This document shows positions 25,712-34,460 of a stretch of DNA of 64,000 nt, piece after piece (within the stretch, counting starts at the first letter, position 1; each line of letters begins with the position of its first letter). The stretch is from the NCBI GenBank assembly GCA_965219005.1, contig CBDCMS010000002.1, forward strand, positions 310,001 to 374,000, written 5' to 3'. The notes under the pieces were generated by a model. That model was given only the letters and a program-made list of their open reading frames with translations, did no database searches and was not told the origin of the DNA. This DNA comes from CAUZIZ01 sp965219005. GTDB lineage: Bacteria; Acidobacteriota; UBA6911; RPQK01; JAJDTT01. The translations under genes and the position numbers were made by a program.

Positions 25712-26641
25712 TCAGGCGGGCTCTGCTCCGCTTGAATAGACCTTGGTGCCATCGGGATGCGTGTGGAACCTGCGATGCCCCCACAGCCAGCAGTGGGGAT
25801 ATTCCCGAACCACCTCTTCAATATAGCGATTGAATTGGGACGTGTTCACTTGGATATCCGAATCCTCGTCTCCGGTTCGCGTCAATTCAACCTGGGGATA
25901 GAAGCGAATCACGTAGTGTCCGCGCCGCTGGTCCGGATAGATGAAGCCCGGCACTACGGGGGCCGAGGTTCTGAGTGCCAACGCCGCCACTGCCGAATTC
26001 GTGGAAGCCGGTCGTCCGAAGAGGGGAACGTAGACCCCATCTTGCACCTGAGTGTTCTGGTCGATCAGCAACCCTACATCTCGCCCTTCCTGGAGGAGGC
26101 GCAGAATCCGCCGCAGTGAGCCCTGCTTGGGAACTACCTGGTTACCAAACCTGGACCGCAGTCGGGCTACCCAGCGCTCCAGATAGGGATTGTCGAGAGG
26201 ACGGGTGATGAAGCTCAGCGGATGACCGTACAAAGCATGGGCAGCAGGCAGGAGTTCCCAAACGCTGATGTGCGCGGTCAGGAACAGGACACCTTTGGAG
26301 CCCTTCTTGGCATTCAGGTAGTTTTCCAGGCCGCGGCCCTCCTCATAGCGGACACGCTTACGAACTTCGGCTGAGGTGAGCCGCTCCAGCCGGCTCATCT
26401 CCACTGCCAGGTCTCCCAACTGCTGATAGCTTCGGAGCAGGGTCCTGCGACGCCAGGAATCATCCTCTTTCGGAAAGGCAATTTCCAAATTGGTGAGCCC
26501 GATTCGTCGATGCTTCCAATCGACCAGATAGATCAGGGCAGCAATCGCTCGACAAAGTGCGTAGGCGAGGCCTCTAGGCAGTAGGAACAAGGTCAGAAAG
26601 AAAGCCCGGACGACGGAAAAGATGACAAAGTCGGCCAGCAT
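25712..26641 (-). CDS. LpxL/HtrB-type lysophospholipid acyltransferase
   Basis: This 309-residue protein matches the lipid A acyltransferase family. An N-terminal hydrophobic segment (FVIFSVVRAFFLTLFLLPRG) is followed by the typical LTNLEIAFP phrase, the catalytic H(x4)E motif as TAHISVWELLPAAH, and a second conserved block FGNQVVPKQGSLRRILRLL then GLLIDQNTQVQDGVYVPLFGRPA. The C-terminus has the conserved CWLWGHRRFHTHPDG. These enzymes add secondary acyl chains to lipid A or related glycolipids at the inner membrane, implying an LPS-type outer membrane. It lies 6 bp downstream of the amidohydrolase and is co-transcribed; that link may be incidental. Confidence 0.92.
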   Translation of the reverse strand: MLADFVIFSVVRAFFLTLFLLPRGLAYALCRAIAALIYLVDWKHRRIGLTNLEIAFPKEDDSWRRRTLLRSYQQLGDLAVEMSRLERLTSAEVRKRVRYEEGRGLENYLNAKKGSKGVLFLTAHISVWELLPAAHALYGHPLSFITRPLDNPYLERWVARLRSRFGNQVVPKQGSLRRILRLLQEGRDVGLLIDQNTQVQDGVYVPLFGRPASTNSAVAALALRTSAPVVPGFIYPDQRRGHYVIRFYPQVELTRTGDEDSDIQVNTSQFNRYIEEVVREYPHCWLWGHRRFHTHPDGTKVYSSGAEPA

Positions 26642-26647
26642 ATCGGC

Positions 26648-28543
26648 CTACGATCCTGGGTCACTGCCGGGCTTGAGCAGCACCTTCCCGGCCCGAGTCT
26701 GATTGGGCTTACCCCGCTCCAGAACGATCTCGCCGTTGACCAACACCCACTCGATTCCCTCGCTGTGCTGGTGAGGATGGCTGTAGGTGGCCTTGTCCCG
26801 AATCCGCTTCGGGTCGAAGATGACAAGGTCAGCCCATTGACCGGCGCGAATCAACCCCCTATCGCGAAGCCCGATGATCTCCGCTGCCAATCCCGTCGCG
26901 GTCTGGACAGCGAAGGCCAGATCGATCGTGCCCAGGGTGTTGACGTAGCGGTGCAGTCTCCGAGCAAAGGCGCCGTAAGACCGGGGATGGATCTTCTCCT
27001 TTGGATTCGCGGGGATTCTGCCGTCCGTGCAAGCCGCAATAAAGGGCTGCTTCATGAAGGTCATCACGTCGTCTTCGGACATGTGGAACTGGGTGAACAG
27101 AGCACCCTCCAGAACCAGGTCCAGGGACGCTTGTGCTTCCGAGAGCTGCCTCCGCCGGGCAACTTCGGAAATGTTCACACCCAACAGGCTCGGCTCGGGG
27201 TGCTTTGCAATCCGAAACAAGTCGCCGCCTCCAGAGAGCCGAATTTCCTGCTCCAGGCGTCGAACTGCGTTCTCGCGCTGCTGAGAATCCTCCATCAGGC
27301 GCTGTAGACGCTGAAGAGAACTGCTTTCTGAGCCCACATGTTCTCGTAGCGAATCAATCAGTCCCGATTGGATCGTCGAAGCGGGCTGACGCAGCAGAAA
27401 CTCGTGCGTGTAGAGCCCGTTCAAATCCGGGTTCAGTCGATAAGCAGTCCGCAGCAATTCCTTCATCGAGAGCTCCCGCAGAAACTCCGAATCAGACCGA
27501 TCCAGGTCCTGGACCGAAGTCTCGAGGGATCGGAGAGAGACATGGATCCCATCACTCGAGGTCGCATAGGGGTAAAGATCGGCATAGATGGGCAAGCCTG
27601 ACTGTCTGGCTTTCTTCAAACGCGCTACCGCCGCACCGGCCTTTCCCCAATTGCGAGGACCGGCACACTTGATGTGAGTCGCGACGGCCCGAACACCGGT
27701 TGCCTCGGCGATCTCGACCAGCTCGTCGAGAGCCTCCAGCAAGTAGTCGCTCTGGTCCCGCAGGTGACTGATGTAGAAGCCGTCGATTTTCTTGACCGGA
27801 CGAGTGCTGGCGATCACCTCCGCCGTGGGAGAGAAACAACCCGGGTTGTAGCTGAGTCCTGTCGAGATTCCCCAGGCACCCTGTGCCAGGTATTCCCGGA
27901 CTTTGGCCGCGGCTTTCTCCCTCTGGGAAGAGCTGGCAGGCTCCGAGCTCCAACCCATGACCTCCAACCGGATGCTTCCCTGCCCCACCAATGGGATCAG
28001 GTTGTTTCCGAGCCCGTGACTCCTCCACTTTGCCGCCTGCGAGCTGAGGGTGGATCCCACCGGCCAGGGGTGGCGCCCGTCCTGTCCGACTACCACGGTC
28101 GTGATCCCCTGGGTAATGTTGTTGATGGCGGCCGCCAGACGAGGGTCCGACAATCCCGCCTCTGCATGGCTGTGCAGATCGATGAAGCCGGGAATCACAT
28201 AGAGGCCGGTTGCATCGATGATCCTGTCGGCCTTCAGCTCGCCCAGATCCCCCATCTTGGCGATGCGGCCATCGTGAACGTAGAGGTCTCCGTCAAACGC
28301 CGGGCCTGAGGTCCCATCGAGGATCCTTCCTCCCCGGATTTCGACCGAAACTGAGGCGGGAGATTGCACCTGAAGTGGCTCGGCAGCCACAGGGGAAGGG
28401 GCTCTAAAGAAGATCGCGAGCGCTATCGCAGCCAGAAATGCTTGAAGCTGAGAGGCTCGGTTCAAAACTTGCCTCCTGGAGATTTCAAGGCGTCTCCTGG
28501 ACCTCGTCAGGGGGACCTGCGAAGCAGCAAGACGGAGAACCAT
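26648..28543 (-). CDS. N-acyl-D-amino-acid deacylase-type amidohydrolase, exported
   Basis: This 631-residue amidohydrolase belongs to the D-aminoacylase group. The metal site starts at PGFIDLHSHAE, then GITTVVVGQDG, GAWGISTGLSYNPGCF, SHLRDQS, ATHIKCAG and the late TDGRI motif. The C-terminal composite strands include LIRAGQWADLVIFDP. A long, positively charged N-terminus (residues 1-32) precedes a hydrophobic signal (LQAFLAAIALAIFFRAPSPVAAE), suggesting export. The ATG overlaps the end of egtD by 37 bp and has no clear ribosome site, so it probably relies on coupling; a downstream start inside the signal region is possible. Related enzymes act on N-acylated D-amino acids or dipeptides. Confidence 0.9.
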   Translation of the reverse strand: MVLRLAASQVPLTRSRRRLEISRRQVLNRASQLQAFLAAIALAIFFRAPSPVAAEPLQVQSPASVSVEIRGGRILDGTSGPAFDGDLYVHDGRIAKMGDLGELKADRIIDATGLYVIPGFIDLHSHAEAGLSDPRLAAAINNITQGITTVVVGQDGRHPWPVGSTLSSQAAKWRSHGLGNNLIPLVGQGSIRLEVMGWSSEPASSSQREKAAAKVREYLAQGAWGISTGLSYNPGCFSPTAEVIASTRPVKKIDGFYISHLRDQSDYLLEALDELVEIAEATGVRAVATHIKCAGPRNWGKAGAAVARLKKARQSGLPIYADLYPYATSSDGIHVSLRSLETSVQDLDRSDSEFLRELSMKELLRTAYRLNPDLNGLYTHEFLLRQPASTIQSGLIDSLREHVGSESSSLQRLQRLMEDSQQRENAVRRLEQEIRLSGGGDLFRIAKHPEPSLLGVNISEVARRRQLSEAQASLDLVLEGALFTQFHMSEDDVMTFMKQPFIAACTDGRIPANPKEKIHPRSYGAFARRLHRYVNTLGTIDLAFAVQTATGLAAEIIGLRDRGLIRAGQWADLVIFDPKRIRDKATYSHPHQHSEGIEWVLVNGEIVLERGKPNQTRAGKVLLKPGSDPGS

Positions 28544-29592
28544 TGCTGAGTGTCGTGATAGCGTTCCACCAACTCCAATCCGAAGAACTGAAGCTGGCTC
28601 AGAAGCGAGGATAATTCGAATTTTCGACTGATCTCCAGCAGGATCGGCTCAGCTTCTTCCCAGCGAAACGAGGCTTCGACCTCCGGGAAACGGATCTCTT
28701 GAGAAGAGGTGGGCAGTGCATACATCTCCATCTGTCTCTTCTGCGCGTTGTAGATCGGGGAGTACTCCATCTTCGCCCTGTCAAAATTGCTGCTGGTCAG
28801 TCGGTTGATGTGGTCGAAGGCGTTGAGAACGAAGGCTGCTGTCAGTCCCCTGGAATCGTTGTAGGCACGCTCCACGATCCCAACTTCCTTGACTTCATCC
28901 ACACCCAGCAACAAGAAGTCGTTGGGCCCCATGCTACTGGACAGCTGATGGAAGAAGTGTCCGAACTGCACCCTGGTGAAGTTCCCTACGGTGCTTCCCA
29001 GAAAAACGAACAGGGTGGGCAACTCACTGTCGATGCTTGCGATCGCATCCTCGTAGCGTGCAACCAGGCCCTGGAACTGGATCTCGGGGAAAGCCTCCTG
29101 TTGGGCATCGCGCGAACCCATCAAGGCCAGGGGGCTGACGTCGACCGGGGCAAACATCCCTCGCCCACGCTGTCTGACCTGCTCTCTCAGCAGATGCCGT
29201 GTCTTCTTCGAGAATCCTGCGCCAAGCTCGACCAGACACTCGACCGGCGCGGCTGCGACGATGTTCGCCGCCTCTTGCTCCAGGATGCCGTCCTCCAACC
29301 GGGTCAGGTAGTACTCGGGCAGCTGGCTGATCTCTTCGAACAAGTCAGAGCCCCGATCATCGTAGAGGTAGCTGGGATCGACCCAGCGAGGCTGATCGAA
29401 GAGGGTCCTCAGGACAGCGAGAGCCGGATCCGGCTTTTCCGAAAGCTGCCGTTGGGTCCACAACGAATCATCCAACAGTCGCCAGCGGTCTTGCTGACCC
29501 TCTGCCAGCACATTGGTCCCGGGGTCCCGTGCATCCTCGACGACGCTTTGGCCGGCGAAGCAGGATGATGAAATTTCAGCGTCCGCACACAT
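28507..29592 (-). CDS. egtD: L-histidine N-alpha-methyltransferase
   Basis: EgtD trimethylates histidine to hercynine, the first step of ergothioneine synthesis. The 361-residue protein has the family start SLWTQRQLSEKP..LFDQPRWVDPSYLYDDRGSDLFEEI, then the SAM motif LVELGAGFSKKTRHLL, FAPVDVSPLAL, the FVFLGSTVGNFTR strand, and the substrate-binding region MEYSPIYNAQKRQMEMY. The last 30 residues (FFGLELVERYHDTQQWFSVLLLRRS) are canonical. No egtB sulfoxide synthase lies beside it, so the rest of the pathway is elsewhere or only hercynine is made. Its start is 40 bp from an IS1182-family element that must have replaced or separated the native promoter. Confidence 0.92.
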   Translation of the reverse strand: MCADAEISSSCFAGQSVVEDARDPGTNVLAEGQQDRWRLLDDSLWTQRQLSEKPDPALAVLRTLFDQPRWVDPSYLYDDRGSDLFEEISQLPEYYLTRLEDGILEQEAANIVAAAPVECLVELGAGFSKKTRHLLREQVRQRGRGMFAPVDVSPLALMGSRDAQQEAFPEIQFQGLVARYEDAIASIDSELPTLFVFLGSTVGNFTRVQFGHFFHQLSSSMGPNDFLLLGVDEVKEVGIVERAYNDSRGLTAAFVLNAFDHINRLTSSNFDRAKMEYSPIYNAQKRQMEMYALPTSSQEIRFPEVEASFRWEEAEPILLEISRKFELSSLLSQLQFFGLELVERYHDTQQWFSVLLLRRSP

Positions 29593-29632
29593 CGGCTACG
29601 ATCCAGGTTCAGCTTCTAAGGTTTCATCCTCG

Positions 29633-31210
29633 CTAGCAGCCTGTCGGACTTTCGAGGTCACACCGAACGGGCATCATTAGTGTATGGCGAATCGATTTAG
29701 AACAGTAGATCGAGAGACTCCTTATCTGTTTCCTCCTTCGGTGCAGGAATGGCTGCCGGAGACGCATCTGGCTCGCTTCGTGGTGGAGGTGGTGAGCAAG
29801 CTGGAGTTGAGGAAGTTGGAGGATTCCTACACGAAACGGGGATCGGAAGGATACCATCCGGCGGTGATGCTGGCGTTGTTGTTTTACGGGTATGCGACGG
29901 GGGTGTTTTCGAGTCGGAAGTTGGAGCAAGCCACCTACGATTCGGTGGCGTTTCGCTACCTCGCCGGCAACACGCATCCGGATCACGACACCATAGCCCA
30001 TTTCCGAAAGCGGTTTTTGGAAGAGCTGAAGCCGCTGTTTGTGGAGATCTTGCTGCTGGCCCAGGCGATGGGATTTCTGAAGTTGGGCCGAGTGAGTTTG
30101 GATGGCACGAAGGTCAAAGCCAATGCCTCCAAGCACAGTGCGTTGAGCTGGGGGCACATCCAGAAACTGGAAGCGCGGCTGCGAGAAGAAGTGGACGAGT
30201 TGATGCAGCTGGCCGAGGAAGCGGATGGACGAGAAGAAACGGAAGGGATGGACATCCCGGCCGAGCTGGCGCGGCGGGAAGCACGGTTGAAAGCGATCGA
30301 TCAAGCGAAGCAGAAGCTGGTCGAGCGGGCGGCCGAGCGGCAGGCGGCCGAGCACGCCGAATATGAAGGGAAGGTGGCCAAGCGGCAAGCCCAGAGGAAA
30401 AGGGGAAACAAACCGAAGGGTCGCGAACCCAAACCGCCCCGAGGAGGAATCCGAGACCAGGATCAGATCAATCTGACGGATGAAGATTCTCGGATCATGC
30501 CGGTCTCGGGCGGGGGATTTGAGCAATGCTACAACGCTCAGGCCCTGGTGGATAACGACAGTCTGTTGATTGTGGCCGTTCATGTCACGCCAAACGCCAA
30601 TGACAAGAAAGAACTGAAACCGGCCCTGGCGGCGCTGCACGCATTGCCGGAGTCGTTGGGTCGGCCCCAGGAGCTGCTGGCCGACAACGGCTACTTCAGT
30701 GGTGCCAACGTGGAGCTTTGTAGCGAGCATGCGGTCCTTCCCTATATTGCGGTCGAGCGGGAAGCCCACCACTTGCCGCCGAACGAACGCTGGAAAGAAC
30801 CGGAGCCACCCGGGGAAGACGCCGATGCGGTGGAGCAGATGAGATACCGGTTGAAGACCCCGGCGGGTCGAGCCATCTACGGGCAACGCAAAGCTGTCCC
30901 CGAGCCCGTCTTTGGGATCATCAAATCGGTGATGGGCTTTGCGCAGTTCTCTCTCCGAGGAGCGGAGGCGGCAGACGGGGAGTGGACTCTGGCCAGCATC
31001 GCCTGGAATCTGAAAAGAATGTACAACCTCGCCTGCCGCCAGCCGAAGCTGGCCCGTGCCACCCTCTGAAGAGGTGGGCCAGGTCGTTTCAGCGGCCAAA
31101 TCACCGCCGCAGATCAGACGATTCATCGATTTCGTGCTTGGTCGTGCAAGACTTTGGATCAAACGTCAAATTTCAGAAGTGCCTGTGAGTCAAGTCCGAC
31201 AGGCTGCTAG
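29633..31210 (+). mobile_element. IS1182-family insertion sequence
   Basis: The 1.58-kb element has perfect 19-bp inverted ends (CTAGCAGCCTGTCGGACTT at 29633-29651, reverse complement at 31192-31210) and one intact transposase. The outer CTAG on both sides is itself palindromic, so it may be the target duplication with the element proper starting CAGCCTGTCGG; this fits the palindromic targets known for the family. The left end lies 40 bp upstream of the egtD ATG and the transposase points away from egtD. Confidence 0.9.
29684..31069 (+). CDS. IS1182-family transposase
   Basis: This 461-residue transposase opens with the family-specific DRETPYLFPPSVQEWLPETH and HLARFVVEVV, then YHPAVMLALLFYGYATGVFSSRKLEQATYDSVAFRYLAGNTHPDHDTIAHFRKRF. 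The first catalytic region is SLDGTKVKANASKHSALSW. A long charged helical insert (about residues 165-250) precedes INLTDEDSRIMPVSGGGFEQCYNAQALVD. The second catalytic Asp is in LLADNGYFSG, and the end is the usual YGQRKAVPEPVFGIIKSVMGF. The frame is intact, so activity is plausible. Confidence 0.95.
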   Translation: MANRFRTVDRETPYLFPPSVQEWLPETHLARFVVEVVSKLELRKLEDSYTKRGSEGYHPAVMLALLFYGYATGVFSSRKLEQATYDSVAFRYLAGNTHPDHDTIAHFRKRFLEELKPLFVEILLLAQAMGFLKLGRVSLDGTKVKANASKHSALSWGHIQKLEARLREEVDELMQLAEEADGREETEGMDIPAELARREARLKAIDQAKQKLVERAAERQAAEHAEYEGKVAKRQAQRKRGNKPKGREPKPPRGGIRDQDQINLTDEDSRIMPVSGGGFEQCYNAQALVDNDSLLIVAVHVTPNANDKKELKPALAALHALPESLGRPQELLADNGYFSGANVELCSEHAVLPYIAVEREAHHLPPNERWKEPEPPGEDADAVEQMRYRLKTPAGRAIYGQRKAVPEPVFGIIKSVMGFAQFSLRGAEAADGEWTLASIAWNLKRMYNLACRQPKLARATL

Positions 31211-31295
31211 GGGATTATACACAAGGCTACCAGCACCGGCTCGCAGGTCGAGGCTCCCAATGAATGCGACAAGCATGGAATCCTGCAGCGCGAGT

Positions 31296-31354
31296 AGTTT
31301 CTTTCCTGTACGATCCGGCCGTCTGCAGCCGGTGGCGCTGCTAAGATGAAACTT
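31296..31354 (-). repeat. REP-like unit, inverted orientation
   Basis: On the minus strand it reads from AAGTTTCATCTTAGC (31354) to GGAAAGAAACT (31296), with GCCACCGGCTGC in the middle, most like the copies at 23890 and 40733. It lies about 60 bp upstream of the C25 peptidase start, so it may overlap that gene's leader or promoter. Confidence 0.8.
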
Positions 31355-31412
31355 AATCGGCGATCTACAACCGAGGCAGTTCTGGTAGAATCTGCGGAGA
31401 AAGGGGAAAATC

Positions 31413-34106
31413 TTGGGTACCACGACACGCAACCGGGAGGCGAAGACCTTCATGAGTCTCTTCCTTCTGCTGACGATCTCGGCTCTTGGAAACCTTACGT
31501 TTGCCTCCGCTTCCACAGCGGCTTTCCGAATCTCGGTTGGCGACCCGGGCGTCTACCGGGTGCCCTACGAAGCCCTGGCAGCGGCCGGACTCCCTTCGAA
31601 ATCGGTGAAGAGCGCCGGGCTGAGCCTGCTCCAACAGGACGAGACAGTTCCGATCTGGGTTTCCGATGGTGGGGACGGGGTCTTGGGTCCGGGGGACTGG
31701 TTCGAGTTCATAGGCCAGCGGTTGTCCGGAGAAAACCGCTATTTCCACGAGTACTCGAGCTGGAACGTGTACTGGCTCCATTTGAACAAGAACTTCAGTC
31801 ATCGCATGAGCGTTCAGGGCGCAGCTTCGACAGAAGAGATCCAGGCTGCAGGAGAGTCGAGTCTGCCCCTGCGAGCCCTCCAGCATCTCGAGGAGGATCG
31901 CCTCCTGGTTCGACTTTCCGGGCATGAAGTCAAGGGGCTGAAGCAACCAGAGGTGTGGTACTGGGCCAAATTGACGCAGATCGATTCCGACCCTTTCAGC
32001 GTGCCCGTGAACCTCGGCGATCTGGATTCCGCGTCTCCCGAAAAAGTATCCCTGAAGCTGCATTTCCGGGCGCTCTCCAACCCTCAAGGCCTGGCCAACG
32101 CGGGTCTGACCGACCACCATGTGGACCTAGCTCTCAACGGCAAACCCATCAGCAGCGCCAATTGGAATGGCAGAACCACCCATCTACAGGAGCTTCCCCC
32201 CTTTGAGGTGACTGCCTTTGCGGCCGGCGAAAACAAGCTGACGCTGAGCGTGCCGGCTCGCACTGCTCCCAACCGATCGGATCCCGTGGTCGACGTAGTG
32301 ATGCTGGACTGGATCGAAGTCGACTATCCGCGAAGCGGGGTCGTCGCTGGGGGGCAAGCACACCTCAGTCTGGGGCAGGGTTCCACCACCGATGTACTTC
32401 GCCTGACCGCTCCCAATGCAAGCAGCCTGGTCGTGTATGGAAACAAGGGCAGTCGCATTGAAGTCTCGCAGCTACCCCCCTCAGGTACAGAGGGGCAATC
32501 CTCTTCGAATCATCTGACCTTTCGGCCGGCAGAGGCAGAGGACTCTTACTACGTCGTGCTCGACCAGCAGGTCAAATTTCCAGAGCAGATCCAGCAGGAT
32601 CAACCGTCCCATCTCAAGTCCAAAACCCTCCATGCCGATTATCTGATGATCGCGCACCAGCAGTTGCTGGAAGCAGTCACTCCTCTGGCGGAATTCCATC
32701 GCCGGCGAGGCCTGAGAGTCGTACTGATAGACGTGCAGGATATCTATGACGAGTTCAACCATGGCATCGTCCACCCCCAAGCCATTCGAGACTTCATCGA
32801 CCATGCCTATCGGCGGTGGTTGAAGCCGGCTCCCCGCTTCGTCCTGCTGGTAGGGGACGCCAGTTGGGACACCAAGAACGCGACCGTGGACGACGCCAAC
32901 TACGCCAACTGGACGACACACCAACTGCTCAACGGACCCCGCTTCGTCACCAAGCAAAGCGTGGTTTACCGAAACGCCCCCGACGAAAACCGTCGCAACC
33001 TCATCCCCACCTGGAACTACCACTCGGCTCACGGCCATTCGGCCAGCGACAATTGGTTCGTTGCCCTGGAAGAAAAGGGCTACCATCCGGTCCTGGCCAT
33101 CGGACGTTTCCCGGTGACCGAACCAGAGGAAGTGGCCGGAATCGTCGAGAAAACCATCCGCTATGTTGAGAATCCTCCGGTCGGCCCCTGGCGCCGCAAC
33201 TCCCTTTGGATCACCAACGAACAGAAGGGTTTTCACCAGTCCTCAGACCGGCTCGCCACGCTGGCCTCAGAGCGCGGGCTGGGGGTGCAGAAGGTCTATC
33301 CCCTTCCCGAGGAGGCGGGGAACGCCGCTCACCAGACCCGATTGCGGGAGGCCTTTGACCAAGGACAGTTCCTGGTACACTTCTACGGCCACGGCGGGCG
33401 CTACATCTGGCGAACCGGGCCGCCAGACCTGAAGAAGAACCACGATCTTTTCACCTTGGACGATCTGGAGAAGCTCCAGCCCACTGGCCGTCTCTCGGTG
33501 GTGCTCAGCATGACCTGCTTCTCGGCACCGTTTGATCACCCCAATGCCGACTCGATCGGTGAGAAGTTCCTTCGGCTGCCCGAAAGGGGGGCCGTGGGCG
33601 TCCTGGCGGCATCCTGGCGGAACAGTCCGTCAACGCAATACAGCCAGAAGCTGGTAGACGAACTGACCCAGCCCGGCACCTTGGGGGAAGCGATTTTACG
33701 CGCCAAGCAGCAGATTCAGAATCCCAACCTGGTCGAGAGCTACAATCTCCTGGGTGACCCGGCGGTGCCGCTGGCCCTTCCTCAACTCAGTGTGGCTCTG
33801 ACACCTGCCTGGAGCGCGCAGCCCAGCCTCAGCGTCAAGGCGGAAGTCGCCGTGTCCAGGTTTCGAGGCAGGGCGGTTATCGATTGGCTGGATGAGACCG
33901 GAGCGACTCTAGACAGCCGGGAGCAGGACGTCGAACAACCTCGCTTCGAGGCTGCCTACCAGGGAGCGCAGGAAAAACTGAGCGATGTTCGCTCGGTACG
34001 GCTCTATGTCTGGAACGAGGAATCAGGCTTGGATGGCGTCGGTCGGCAAGAGGTCCCGCCCTTCGATTCCCAGGCTTCCTCAGAGCAAAGCGCGCTGGCA
34101 CAGTAA
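31413..34106 (+). CDS. C25 (gingipain-like) cysteine peptidase, secreted
   Basis: This 897-residue protein has a signal peptide (MSLFLLLTISALGNLTFASAS), an N-terminal beta domain, then the C25 catalytic fold: YLMIAHQQLLEAVTPLAEFHRRRGL, FVLLVGDASWDTKN, ILAIGRFPV-type strand, the catalytic His in HFYGHGGRYIWRTG (about residue 660) and the catalytic Cys in VVLSMTCFSAPFDHP (about residue 700). A C-terminal beta domain follows. In Bacteroidetes, C25 enzymes include PorU, the type IX sortase, and gingipains; no por/gld secretion genes of that system are adjacent. The start is a TTG at 31413 with GAGAAAGGGG upstream, or the ATG at 31452 that leaves a tidy signal peptide. Likely function: cell-surface or secreted proteolysis. 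Confidence 0.88.
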   Translation: MGTTTRNREAKTFMSLFLLLTISALGNLTFASASTAAFRISVGDPGVYRVPYEALAAAGLPSKSVKSAGLSLLQQDETVPIWVSDGGDGVLGPGDWFEFIGQRLSGENRYFHEYSSWNVYWLHLNKNFSHRMSVQGAASTEEIQAAGESSLPLRALQHLEEDRLLVRLSGHEVKGLKQPEVWYWAKLTQIDSDPFSVPVNLGDLDSASPEKVSLKLHFRALSNPQGLANAGLTDHHVDLALNGKPISSANWNGRTTHLQELPPFEVTAFAAGENKLTLSVPARTAPNRSDPVVDVVMLDWIEVDYPRSGVVAGGQAHLSLGQGSTTDVLRLTAPNASSLVVYGNKGSRIEVSQLPPSGTEGQSSSNHLTFRPAEAEDSYYVVLDQQVKFPEQIQQDQPSHLKSKTLHADYLMIAHQQLLEAVTPLAEFHRRRGLRVVLIDVQDIYDEFNHGIVHPQAIRDFIDHAYRRWLKPAPRFVLLVGDASWDTKNATVDDANYANWTTHQLLNGPRFVTKQSVVYRNAPDENRRNLIPTWNYHSAHGHSASDNWFVALEEKGYHPVLAIGRFPVTEPEEVAGIVEKTIRYVENPPVGPWRRNSLWITNEQKGFHQSSDRLATLASERGLGVQKVYPLPEEAGNAAHQTRLREAFDQGQFLVHFYGHGGRYIWRTGPPDLKKNHDLFTLDDLEKLQPTGRLSVVLSMTCFSAPFDHPNADSIGEKFLRLPERGAVGVLAASWRNSPSTQYSQKLVDELTQPGTLGEAILRAKQQIQNPNLVESYNLLGDPAVPLALPQLSVALTPAWSAQPSLSVKAEVAVSRFRGRAVIDWLDETGATLDSREQDVEQPRFEAAYQGAQEKLSDVRSVRLYVWNEESGLDGVGRQEVPPFDSQASSEQSALAQ

Positions 34107-34186
34107 CCAGGAGGCCGGACCGAGGCTGCTCACGCTGCCCCAACCCCGAAAGCCAGCCTGAAGACCGACTCTACGCGTCGCCAACC

Positions 34187-34460
34187 CTACTCGACGGTAA
34201 ACGATTGCAACTGGACCGGCGTCGTGTTGAAGAACCATCGCCCTCTCGACATTGAAGCTTTCCTGTCCCGGATCGCCCGTGGGATTGTAGCTGAGGCGAT
34301 CAGCTCATCCAGCTCCGCTTTGATCAAGGTCAGTGTGTAGTCGCCTTGCCGTGCACCATACGGGGGTAGTGAACAACCACGCGACCGTCGCCGTATACGG
34401 ACGAGTATCGAAGGGACGATATCCACGGCTGGGAACACTGGATCAGGATGCGGGTGCCGG
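34187..34460 (-). pseudogene. Decayed gene tail read across three frames
   Basis: Between the converging peptidase and a beta-rich protein gene, the minus strand encodes a coherent protein only if the frame is switched several times: SSVYGDGRVVVHYP (frame of 34347-34460), then GARQGDYTLTLIKAELDEL (frame of the open stretch 34187-34438), then SYNPTGDPGQESFNVE, then back to GRWFFNTTPVQLQSFTVE and a stop at 34187. Together the pieces read like the C-terminus of a secreted hypothetical protein carrying a YGDG motif. At least three indels must have occurred. Its 5' part overlaps or was replaced by the neighbouring gene. Confidence 0.6.

Noticed and set aside
29633..31162. Open frame of 509 codons on the minus strand
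   Set aside because: It is fully antisense to the IS1182 transposase, whose family match is unambiguous. The antisense product is rich in Arg/His/Gln with no known motif.
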